Below, one piece after another: positions 1 through 6,625 of a DNA stretch of 11,375 nucleotides. The notes below the pieces were generated by a model. It did no database searches. It saw only the letters and a program-made list of their open reading frames with translations, and was not told the DNA's origin. The first letter of the stretch is position 1, and the number at the start of each line of letters is the position of its first letter. Made by a program: the position numbers and the translations under genes. This DNA comes from Flavobacteriales bacterium (GTDB lineage: Bacteria > Bacteroidota > Bacteroidia > Flavobacteriales_D > Sanyastnellaceae), in the NCBI GenBank assembly GCA_028823435.1, contig JAPKBK010000034.1, positions 1-11,375 on the forward strand, read 5' to 3'.

Positions 1-1098
1 ACAAAACTTGGTTCTACTGCAATAAGCGGTGCGCTTGAAATGGCTGGGCTTGACCCTAAAGAAATTGAGGAGGTTTATATGGGCAATGTACTTCAAGCTG
101 GAGTAGGTCAAGCGCCTGCAAGGCAAGCTGCTTTAGGAGCGGGTATATTGGATTCTGTTCCATGTACAACAGTGAATAAGGTGTGTGCGAGTGGTATGAA
201 AGCCATTTCTTTAGCGAGAGCAACAATCGCAATGGGTGACGCTGAAATCGCTGTTGCAGGAGGGATGGAAAACATGTCTCAAGTTCCACATTATTTGGAT
301 GGAAGAAAAGGAAGCAAGTTTGGTGACATCAAGGTGCGCGATGGTATGGTTCTGGACGGTCTGACAGACGTTTATAACAAAACTCACATGGGCAACTGTG
401 CTGAAATGTGTGCAAAAGAACACAAGATAACGAGAGAAGAACAAGATGCTTTTGCAGTTCAGAGTTATGAGAGATCCGCGGAAGCTTGGAAAAGTGGGGC
501 TTTTACTGCTGAAACAGTTGCTGTAAATATTCCACAGCGCAAAGGTGATCCCATTGTTTTTGCTGAAGATGAAGAATACAAGAACGTTAAGATGGATAGG
601 ATATCGTCTTTGCGTCCTGCATTTGACAAGGAAGGAACAATCACAGCTGCCAATGCTTCTACACTAAACGATGGTGCCAGTGCATTAATTTTGGCTTCCG
701 AAGAGGCTGTGGAGCGTCACGGTCTTAAGCCGATTGCAAAAATACTTGGCATAGCCGATGCTGCTCAGGCCCCTGAGTGGTTTACAACTTCACCTTCCCT
801 TGCGATACCAGTAGCATTAGAAAGAGCAGGATTAAAGTCTGAAGAAATAGATTTGTGGGAGTTAAATGAAGCGTTTTCAGTCGTTGGAATCGTAAATAAC
901 CGTTTGCTAGGTTTAAACCCTGAGAATGTTAATGTAAACGGAGGCGCTGTAGCATTAGGTCATCCACTGGGTTCGAGCGGAAGCCGCATCGTTGTGACGC
1001 TTGCGCACGCGCTTAAAGCAAGAGGTCTTAAATATGGCGCTGCAGGCATTTGTAATGGAGGCGGAGGCGCATCTGCGATTGTAATTGAAGCTGTATGA
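1..1098 (+). CDS. Acetyl-CoA C-acyltransferase (thiolase), 5'-truncated by the window edge
   Basis: Thiolase-family enzyme that cleaves 3-ketoacyl-CoA with CoA, or condenses two acetyl-CoA in reverse; a soluble homotetramer in known members. The frame is open from base 1 and gives 365 visible residues. Families of about 390 residues start roughly 26 residues earlier, so only the extreme N-terminus is missing. All three catalytic signatures are present: the nucleophilic Cys in VCASGM (codon at 184), the His in ALGHPLGSSGSR (codon at 961) and the second Cys in GICNGGGGAS (codon at 1051). The NEAF motif precedes the His. The stop overlaps the next start as ATGA, which suggests translational coupling. 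A 3-hydroxyacyl-CoA dehydrogenase gene lies on the opposite strand just beyond, consistent with beta-oxidation. Degradative thiolase and biosynthetic acetoacetyl-CoA thiolase cannot be separated from this sequence alone. Confidence 0.95.
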   Translation, partial: TKLGSTAISGALEMAGLDPKEIEEVYMGNVLQAGVGQAPARQAALGAGILDSVPCTTVNKVCASGMKAISLARATIAMGDAEIAVAGGMENMSQVPHYLDGRKGSKFGDIKVRDGMVLDGLTDVYNKTHMGNCAEMCAKEHKITREEQDAFAVQSYERSAEAWKSGAFTAETVAVNIPQRKGDPIVFAEDEEYKNVKMDRISSLRPAFDKEGTITAANASTLNDGASALILASEEAVERHGLKPIAKILGIADAAQAPEWFTTSPSLAIPVALERAGLKSEEIDLWELNEAFSVVGIVNNRLLGLNPENVNVNGGAVALGHPLGSSGSRIVVTLAHALKARGLKYGAAGICNGGGGASAIVIEAV

Positions 1099-1865
1099 AC
1101 GCAACAGGTATCGCATCGGTGTCCATTGTCCCTCTAAGAGCAGAGGCTTCAGACGCATCAGAACAGACAAGCCAAATTCTTGGTGGTGAAGGTGTAATTT
1201 TACTTGAGAAGGGTAGGGGTGATTGGGTGAAAATCAAATCATTAGAAGACGGGTATGTGGGTTGGTGTGACAAGAAGCAATTCAAGTTTGATGTGAAACT
1301 GCCAGAGGAAAGAACAATCCTTTGTCATCCCATGTCGCAATGGAATAATGAGAGAACGCTAGCGACTTTATGGATTCCAGCAGGCGCATTGATTGAAGAG
1401 AGAGAGGACGCTTATTTTTTAGGCGCAGATAAAATCACGCCTTTTAACCCTGACACGTTAAAGGACGATGTTTTTGGTGCAATACCGTTGACGTTAAGAG
1501 ATGCTGCTCTTTCTATGCTTAGCGCACCATATCAATGGGGAGGCAGAACGGTTGCTGGAATTGATTGTTCAGGGTTAACTCAGTTGGCAGCTCGACTTAC
1601 CGGTAAATTGTTGCCTAGAGATGCCTCAGAACAGGTTAATTGTGGTGACCTCATCGCATGGGAGTTAAGAGAAACAGATGATTTGGCTTTTTTTGAAAAC
1701 AATGATGGACTCATTACGCATGTAGGAATACTTGTGACGAGAGATTCAGTCGTTCATGCCTCAGGAGAAGTCAGAATAGATTTACTTACCAAGGAAGGTA
1801 TTGTGCACGCAGAAATTGGTGGTCTCACTCACAGACTCCATTCTATCAAGCGTTTGCAGGAGTAG
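1095..1865 (+). CDS. NlpC/P60 family cysteine peptidase with N-terminal SH3-like domain
   Basis: A 256-residue protein resembling gamma-D-glutamyl-L-diamino-acid endopeptidases (YkfC / dipeptidyl-peptidase VI type), which cut peptidoglycan stem peptides. Residues 1 to about 65 look like a bacterial SH3-like fold (VSIVPLRAEAS, then a GDWVKI...GYVGWC stretch). The catalytic NlpC/P60 domain spans about 130-250: Cys158 in GIDCSGLT, His209 in ITHVGI and His221 in VVHASG form the expected Cys-His-His set. No hydrophobic signal peptide is visible, so a cytoplasmic role on recycled muropeptides is more likely than secretion. The ATG at 1095 overlaps the thiolase stop by four bases and is the only sensible start, since the SH3-like segment begins at once. 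The stop abuts the convergent dehydrogenase stop at 1866. Substrate is inferred from family only. Confidence 0.9.
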   Translation: MNATGIASVSIVPLRAEASDASEQTSQILGGEGVILLEKGRGDWVKIKSLEDGYVGWCDKKQFKFDVKLPEERTILCHPMSQWNNERTLATLWIPAGALIEEREDAYFLGADKITPFNPDTLKDDVFGAIPLTLRDAALSMLSAPYQWGGRTVAGIDCSGLTQLAARLTGKLLPRDASEQVNCGDLIAWELRETDDLAFFENNDGLITHVGILVTRDSVVHASGEVRIDLLTKEGIVHAEIGGLTHRLHSIKRLQE

Positions 1866-3047
1866 CTATTTGTGAAACTTACCGCCCTCTGCGGCTAATT
1901 TCCTGAGTAAAGGACTACATCTATAGCGTGTTTCTCCATAGGTGTCTCGAAGTCCATCGATGATGCTTACGACCTTTTGTAAGCCCCATTCTTCAGCCCA
2001 AATAAGCAATCCTTTCGGATAGTTAACACCCTTCAGCATTGCAGTATCAACATCCTCGGCACTTGCGATTCCTAGATAAACGGCATCGGACGCTTCGTTT
2101 ATAAGCATAGATATAATACGTTCCGAAATCTCCAATTGAATTTTAGAATCTAACTTCCCAGGAACGACAGTCTCTTCATTCTCTTCGTTGTACTTGTAGA
2201 ACCCACGACCCGATTTACGACCTAGCCAGCCCGCTTCAACGAGTTTTAATTGTGTAATACTCGGCATATATCGCGGGTCGTAATAGAATGATTTAAATAC
2301 AGACTCTGTGACTGAGTAATTAACATCATGTCCTATGAGGTCCGTGAGTTGAAACGGGCCCATTCTGAAGCCTGATTCTCGCATGGCTGCATCAATGGTA
2401 TGCACATCTGCAATGCCCTCATCTAAAATCCGAAGTGCCTCACCATAAAATGGTCTCGCAACACGATTCACAATAAACCCAGGGGTGTCTTTCGCGATCA
2501 CGGGAGATTTCCCCCATTTTCTCATAAGATCTGTGAGTTGTTTGGGTAGATCGCTCTTTGTTTGGAGCGCAGGAATGATTTCAACAAGAGGCATTAATGG
2601 AGCGGGGTTGAAGAAATGTAGCCCCACCACACGCTCAGGGTGATTGCAAAAAGACGCAAGGGAAGTGATGGACAACGAAGAGGTGTTTGATGCAATAATC
2701 GCTTCTTTGCTTACGATTTCTTCAATGCTTTTAAAAACACGCGTCTTGATCTCCATATTTTCTACAACAGCTTCAATAATAAGGTCGCAATCCTTAAGTC
2801 TCGTAATCACTGTAGTTTTTTCTATTCGTTCTTGAATAGCGATTGATTCATCAGAAGTCACCTTTCCTTTTTCAATCAGTCGATTCATGACTTTTTGAAG
2901 TTTGGCAGCGCTGGCGGTTAATGCCTCTTGGGATAGGTCAAACAAAACAACGTCCTGTCCAGCTTGCGAAGCTATTTGGGCTATGCCAGATCCCATTGCT
3001 CCAGCGCCTACAATGCCGATTAAATTTACTGCCTTATTTGTTTGCAT
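1866..3047 (-). CDS. 3-hydroxyacyl-CoA dehydrogenase (PaaH/HbdH-like, NAD-dependent)
   Basis: A 393-residue enzyme predicted to oxidise (S)-3-hydroxyacyl-CoA to 3-ketoacyl-CoA with NAD, the step before thiolase. The Rossmann motif GAGAMGSG begins at residue 14 and Asp37 ends the second strand, as expected for NAD. Ser123, His144 (GLHFFNPAP), Glu156 and Asn194 keep the spacing of the catalytic residues of human short-chain HAD (Ser137/His158/Glu170/Asn208). A first 3HCDH helical domain covers about 190-290. A second, C-terminal copy covers about 300-390 (DVDTAMLKGVNYP...RYRCSPLLRKL), the architecture of PaaH-type proteins. There is no enoyl-CoA hydratase part, so it is not a full FadB. The start is firm because the next Met (residue 18) lies inside the nucleotide motif. 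Chain-length preference (3-hydroxybutyryl, 3-hydroxyadipyl or longer) cannot be told from this sequence. Confidence 0.93.
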   Translation of the reverse strand: MQTNKAVNLIGIVGAGAMGSGIAQIASQAGQDVVLFDLSQEALTASAAKLQKVMNRLIEKGKVTSDESIAIQERIEKTTVITRLKDCDLIIEAVVENMEIKTRVFKSIEEIVSKEAIIASNTSSLSITSLASFCNHPERVVGLHFFNPAPLMPLVEIIPALQTKSDLPKQLTDLMRKWGKSPVIAKDTPGFIVNRVARPFYGEALRILDEGIADVHTIDAAMRESGFRMGPFQLTDLIGHDVNYSVTESVFKSFYYDPRYMPSITQLKLVEAGWLGRKSGRGFYKYNEENEETVVPGKLDSKIQLEISERIISMLINEASDAVYLGIASAEDVDTAMLKGVNYPKGLLIWAEEWGLQKVVSIIDGLRDTYGETRYRCSPLLRKLAAEGGKFHK

Positions 3048-3051
3048 GAAG

Positions 3052-3059
3052 CAAAAGTA
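3052..3059 (-). promoter_or_regulatory. Bacteroidota -7 box TACTTTTG for the hydroxyacyl-CoA dehydrogenase gene
   Basis: On the minus strand TACTTTTG matches the Bacteroidota consensus TAnnTTTG at all six fixed bases and ends only four bases before the dehydrogenase ATG. If transcription starts about four bases past the box, the mRNA would be leaderless or nearly so. No TTG -33 element is visible at 17-23 bases spacing, which lowers confidence. Confidence 0.45.
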
Positions 3060-3132
3060 ACAACTACAAACTGATACTGACCTCTAATAAAGTGTCGATA
3101 TTTAAAGTATTTATAGTTAGTTACTTGCTAAT

Positions 3133-3423
3133 ATGGAAATTACAAACAACTTTAACAGTCCCACGCAAATAAGAAAAGTGGGCATTACTCTTGATAAGAA
3201 CAGGGCATTGCTGAAAAGATTACGTCAGAAAGACAACATTAATTTACTGGCTGACCGATCCTTTAAATGGCTTAGAGTGAAAGGCTTTGATTTTAATTAC
3301 CACACGCATATTGATTCACTTCCCGATGGACGGTTAGCTGTGATGTGTTATGAAGAAGGGTATGTCATAGAAGTGGATGGCGTCATCTTACTTCCTTCTC
3401 CGCGCGCTTCGTTGTTGGCGTGA
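3133..3423 (+). CDS. Small hypothetical protein, 96 residues, unrecognised
   Basis: I do not recognise this protein. It is basic and mixed in composition, with a Lys/Arg-rich segment at about residues 14-33 (KVGITLDKNRALLKRLRQKD). A strand-like C-terminal half follows (FKWLRVKGFDF, GRLAVMCYEEGYVIEVDGVILLP). There is no signal peptide or membrane helix, so it is probably cytoplasmic. An in-frame TAG at 3118-3120 fixes ATG 3133 as the first possible start. It fills the gap between the divergent dehydrogenase gene and the convergent helicase gene, and its last 36 bases lie opposite the helicase C-terminal tail. No Shine-Dalgarno and no full TAnnTTTG box precede it, as for several neighbours. Protein-like composition and a clean fit to the gap argue that it is real; the small size and antisense overlap argue for caution. 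Confidence 0.55.
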   Translation: MEITNNFNSPTQIRKVGITLDKNRALLKRLRQKDNINLLADRSFKWLRVKGFDFNYHTHIDSLPDGRLAVMCYEEGYVIEVDGVILLPSPRASLLA

Positions 3424-4683
3424 TTTAGATTCGTGCCTCTTGTGCTTTTTTTCATGAAAAGCACCTTGGAAAGTTGGGTCTGCTCTGCGTTTTTGTGTAT
3501 CGATATCTCGTGCCATATCCTTCGCTTCATATTTGGGCGTTTCCTCGACCTCGACACAATCGGGTATCGGCACCTCTGTAATTACGTTTTTTGAAGGCAA
3601 ATAAGATTCAACAGCGATTAAATACGATGCCTCACTGGGGTCGTAAAGCGTATGCGCGACACCTTCTCTAAATGCACGGCCAGTTCTTCCTATTCTATGA
3701 ACGTAGTCTGAAGAATTTCGCGGAACGGTGCAATTTATGACGAGTTTGGTTTCAGGGACATCAATCCCTCTGCTACTTACATCTGTGCTTACAAGGACTC
3801 TAATTGATCCCTCACGGAAAAGAGACATGGCGTGTAGTCGCGTGTTTTGTGCTTTGTTACTGTGAATTCCACGTACACCACCCGCTATTGTTCTCTCTAA
3901 AAATTTGGATATACTTTCTGCTTGCTCTTTTGTTCGAACAAAAACCAACGCGCGATCTTCAGGATAGAGGTCCACCAGAAGATGGCGTATCATATTGAGT
4001 TTCGTTTTCAGATTAGGTACCGCAGTCTTAATTTGAGTCACAGTACTTACAGGTGTCGCTTGCGGGCTTACTTCTATCCTGGTAGGCCAAAGCAGGAATT
4101 CTTCACTTAATTTCTCGACTCTTTCTGGAAAAGTAGCACTGAATAGTAAATTCTGTCGCTTGCTTGGTATAATCTCTAGGATATTCCTCAGTTGAGGCAT
4201 GAACCCCATGTCCATCATTTTGTCGGCTTCATCGAGAACCAGCGTCTTGATTTTTTTCGGATCTAGACCATTTCTTAAATATAAATCCATAAATCTTCCA
4301 GGTGTCGAAACCAACAAGTCAGCCCCTTCAGCCAAAGCTTCTAGTTGAGATTTAGGACCCACACCACCAAATAAGGCAATGCATCTCAAATCAGTATATG
4401 TCGAGAGTGATTCGAAAACACTGTGAACCTGAATCACCAATTCTTTTGTGGGGACAAGGACCAACACCCTAGGGGTTTTTCCTTGCGCATATTTTATTTT
4501 CTGGAGAATAGGAAGCGCAAAAGCAGCCGTCTTCCCGGTGCCAGTTTGCGCAATGCCAATGACGTCTTGTCCCGCGCTTATAGGGGGGATAGCTTTGTCT
4601 TGTATCGGCGTAGGTTCCGTGAATCCAACGTCCTTAATTGCGTTTAAAAACTGCTTGGTTATTTTAAGATTTTCGAAGCTCAT
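3388..4683 (-). CDS. DEAD-box ATP-dependent RNA helicase, RhlE-like
   Basis: A 431-residue RNA helicase with a complete motif set: Q motif around F21...Q28, motif I AQTGTGKT (45-52), Ia PTKELVIQ (78-85), Ib TPGR (127-130), II DEAD (151-154), III SAT (183-185), Va STDVSSRGIDVP (299-310) and VI HRIGRTGR (329-336). These give ATP hydrolysis coupled to local RNA unwinding, in roles such as ribosome assembly or mRNA turnover. Motif Ia is slightly divergent (PTKELV for the usual PTRELA). The last 35 residues are rich in Lys, Arg and His, a typical RNA-binding tail. I chose the Met at 4683, because MSFENLKITKQFLNAI is the usual family N-terminus; the frame continues 17 codons upstream without family-like sequence. 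The tail overlaps the small hypothetical gene by 36 bases. The substrate is not evident. Confidence 0.95.
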   Translation of the reverse strand: MSFENLKITKQFLNAIKDVGFTEPTPIQDKAIPPISAGQDVIGIAQTGTGKTAAFALPILQKIKYAQGKTPRVLVLVPTKELVIQVHSVFESLSTYTDLRCIALFGGVGPKSQLEALAEGADLLVSTPGRFMDLYLRNGLDPKKIKTLVLDEADKMMDMGFMPQLRNILEIIPSKRQNLLFSATFPERVEKLSEEFLLWPTRIEVSPQATPVSTVTQIKTAVPNLKTKLNMIRHLLVDLYPEDRALVFVRTKEQAESISKFLERTIAGGVRGIHSNKAQNTRLHAMSLFREGSIRVLVSTDVSSRGIDVPETKLVINCTVPRNSSDYVHRIGRTGRAFREGVAHTLYDPSEASYLIAVESYLPSKNVITEVPIPDCVEVEETPKYEAKDMARDIDTQKRRADPTFQGAFHEKKHKRHESKSRQQRSARRRK

Positions 4684-4691
4684 ATTAATGA

Positions 4692-4699
4692 CAAAGGTA
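4692..4699 (-). promoter_or_regulatory. Bacteroidota -7 box TACCTTTG for the helicase gene
   Basis: On the minus strand TACCTTTG fits TAnnTTTG exactly and ends eight bases before the chosen helicase ATG, implying a leader of about five bases. A TTTTG lies upstream (4726-4730 on the plus strand as CAAAA), but its 26-base spacing is longer than the usual 17-23. This box also supports the 4683 start over the longer frame starting at 4734, because the longer version would begin upstream of the promoter. Confidence 0.45.
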
Positions 4700-4722
4700 G
4701 TAGCGGTATCTTGCCCCCGCGA

Positions 4723-5862
4723 ATGCAAAATCAAGACTTTGAAAATATAAGACCGTTTACGGATGTAGAAGCATGCAAAGCTTCGTCTGAACTGTCTAAC
4801 GCAAAGGACTTTACGTCTCTTTTGACGCCATTGGTAGGTGCTGAAAACGCCAAAGAATTAGCGGACGGTATGAAGTCTATCGATAGTATTCAGGACTTTC
4901 AGGATGATATTACCTTTCCATTTTTAGAGATATTGATCGAATCGACGACGGATGGTGTGTCATTAAGCTTTGCAGATGGCGCTTTTGAACAGGATCTCTC
5001 AGCGCCGACTTTGCACCTCACAAACCACAGAGATATCGTTTTAGACCCATCCTTGGTTAATGTCGCAAGAATGGGAAGCGGTTATTCCTCCACGGAGATC
5101 GGAATTGGAGACAATCTTCTTTCTCACAAATGGGTAGAAGACCTCGTACGTTTAAATAAATGTTTTATTGTTAAACGTGGAGGCGGCGCTCGTGAGAAAT
5201 GGGAAAGCAGTTTGTTGGTCGCATCATATATCAGGCATGCGGTAGGTGAAGGTCAGTCTGTTTGGCTTGCCCAAAAAGAAGGTCGGGCGAAAGATGGTCG
5301 GGATCAAACATCACCAGCTTTAATCAGAATGCTGATTTCTGAGGGTGGTGAAGATGCTTGGAATGGATTAAATGTTAAGCCTGTAAGCATTTCATACGAA
5401 TGGGATCCTTGTGATGCAATGAAAGTTCGTGAGTTGTTATATATCGAGAAAAATGGCGCGTACGATAAAGCGCCTGGGGAAGACGAGATGAGTATGGCGA
5501 TAGGGATGACAGGATGGAAGGGCAGGGTACACCTGGAGTTTTGTAATACGGTGCCATGGAAGGAGATAGAAGGTGAAAGGACTGAAAGGATTATTGCGGA
5601 ATTGGTAGACAATGCCATTTTTAAAGGATATAAAATTTGGCCTAACCAAGTCTTGGCCGCTGAATATTTAGGAGAGACAGAACTCATGCAATATTCTAAA
5701 GATATTGAAATCACAGAAAACGATCGCGTAGAGTTTAAAGCACGACTCGCAAAAGTTGTGACGTTTATAGGGTCAAATATTGGCACACAATTAGAGATTG
5801 AGCGCACATGGTGTAACATGATGGTTCAGACCTTAAAGGCCAAGTGCAGACAGTCTTCGTGA
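4723..5862 (+). CDS. PlsB-like glycerophosphate/lysophosphatidate acyltransferase
   Basis: A 379-residue soluble or peripheral acyltransferase of the glycerolipid (PlsB/PlsC) superfamily, predicted to move a fatty acyl group onto glycerol-3-phosphate or 1-acylglycerol-3-phosphate in membrane phospholipid synthesis. Recognisable blocks are LTNHRDIVLD (99-108, block I with His102), CFIVKRGG (147-154, block II), WLAQKEGRAKDG (181-192, block III with Glu186) and PVSISYE (220-226, block IV). The length and the opening FENIRPFTDVEA fit a Bacteroidota family commonly annotated as 1-acyl-sn-glycerol-3-phosphate acyltransferase. Block I has five residues between His and the last Asp, not the textbook four. 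No membrane helix is evident. ATG 4723 is preferred to a TTG at 4711. The 3' end overlaps the convergent methyltransferase gene by 30 bases. Acceptor specificity is not determined. Confidence 0.88.
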   Translation: MQNQDFENIRPFTDVEACKASSELSNAKDFTSLLTPLVGAENAKELADGMKSIDSIQDFQDDITFPFLEILIESTTDGVSLSFADGAFEQDLSAPTLHLTNHRDIVLDPSLVNVARMGSGYSSTEIGIGDNLLSHKWVEDLVRLNKCFIVKRGGGAREKWESSLLVASYIRHAVGEGQSVWLAQKEGRAKDGRDQTSPALIRMLISEGGEDAWNGLNVKPVSISYEWDPCDAMKVRELLYIEKNGAYDKAPGEDEMSMAIGMTGWKGRVHLEFCNTVPWKEIEGERTERIIAELVDNAIFKGYKIWPNQVLAAEYLGETELMQYSKDIEITENDRVEFKARLAKVVTFIGSNIGTQLEIERTWCNMMVQTLKAKCRQSS

Positions 5863-6618
5863 CAACTCAGACGTCACAATTGCTCCAGCGATAGCAGCGT
5901 TAAGAGATTCCGCACTTCCTTTTCCTGGGATCGACCACGTCGCGTCACAAACATCGATCAATCCGTCACTCAGACCATGTGATTCTGAGCCAATCACGAT
6001 TGCATCAGGAATCAACTTGCTTTCAAAAAAATCATCTCCTCGTGCGTCCAATGCAACGGCCTTTAATGCAAATCGTTTGATCACATCTAAAGGGTTTGCA
6101 GTACATATGGGGATTCGGAAAACAGATCCCATTGAGGATTGAATTGTTTTGGGATTCCAAATATCTGCTGTACGCGCAGAACAAACAATCCCGGCAAGTC
6201 CAAACCAATCCGCTGTTCTGATGAGTGTCCCCACATTTCCAGGGTCAGAAACATCATCCAATATCATCACAGTAGGGATGGCCGAACACTTGTTGTTTTT
6301 AAAGCCCCCTAACACATCTTCAGCGGTAAATTCGACGACACGTCCCAATGCTAAAACCCCCGGTGCTGTTCTCATACTAGACATAATCTCCATGTCTTTA
6401 GCAGATACATCTGTGACTTCAATCATTTTTTTTTCAGCGAGAGTTCTGATTTCATTAATCTCAATCCCGTTCGTAACGTAAATTCGCTTCGTTTCAATTG
6501 AACTTTTCAGTAATTCAATCACGCATTTGTCTCCTTCTACCACCATACGCTTCTCATTCAACCGGTTTTCTCGGTTTCGTAGTGCTTTTATTGCGTTGCG
6601 TTCATTTTTTGTAAGCAT
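5833..6618 (-). CDS. TrmH/SpoU family RNA 2'-O-methyltransferase
   Basis: A 261-residue SPOUT methyltransferase that would transfer a methyl group from S-adenosylmethionine to a ribose 2'-OH in tRNA or rRNA. An N-terminal substrate-binding domain of the L30e-like type covers about 1-95 (RMVVEGDKCVIELL, later SMRTAPGVLALG). The catalytic trefoil-knot domain follows with motif 1 DPGNVGTLIRTADWFG (125-140, with Asn128 and catalytic-type Arg134), motif 2 VIGSESHGLS (208-217, Glu212) and motif 3 IPGKGSAESLNAAIAG (230-245). The order and length fit RlmB- or TrmH-like enzymes, but the RNA target cannot be read from sequence. I chose the ATG at 6618, where family similarity starts (LTKNERNAIKALRNRENR). 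A second ATG at 6639 would add seven residues and overlap tamL. Its tail overlaps the acyltransferase gene by 30 bases. Confidence 0.92.
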   Translation of the reverse strand: MLTKNERNAIKALRNRENRLNEKRMVVEGDKCVIELLKSSIETKRIYVTNGIEINEIRTLAEKKMIEVTDVSAKDMEIMSSMRTAPGVLALGRVVEFTAEDVLGGFKNNKCSAIPTVMILDDVSDPGNVGTLIRTADWFGLAGIVCSARTADIWNPKTIQSSMGSVFRIPICTANPLDVIKRFALKAVALDARGDDFFESKLIPDAIVIGSESHGLSDGLIDVCDATWSIPGKGSAESLNAAIAGAIVTSELSRRLSALGL

Positions 6619-6625
6619 ATTCACG

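Noticed and set aside
1028..1285. Minus-strand open frames over the thiolase/peptidase junction
   Set aside because: They are shadows of two well-supported plus-strand genes.
4703..4716. A possible -7 box (TATCTTGC) for the acyltransferase gene
   Set aside because: Two of six fixed bases mismatch and no -33 element is seen, so it is not distinguishable from background.
4684..4734. A longer helicase start at 4734
   Set aside because: The extra 17 residues are not family-like, overlap the acyltransferase start and would lie upstream of the likely -7 box; MSFENL at 4683 is the usual N-terminus.
5304..5819. A 171-codon open frame on the minus strand inside the acyltransferase gene
   Set aside because: It lies wholly antisense to a gene with four recognisable catalytic blocks, and its product has no family features.
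6149..6481. A 110-codon open frame on the plus strand
   Set aside because: It is antisense to the catalytic domain of the RNA methyltransferase gene and its product shows no recognisable motif.
6527..6625. A longer tamL start at ATG 6527 adding 33 residues
   Set aside because: The extra part is Arg/Phe/Ser-rich antisense of the methyltransferase gene and would place the signal peptide internally; GTG 6626 gives a normal signal peptide at the N-terminus.
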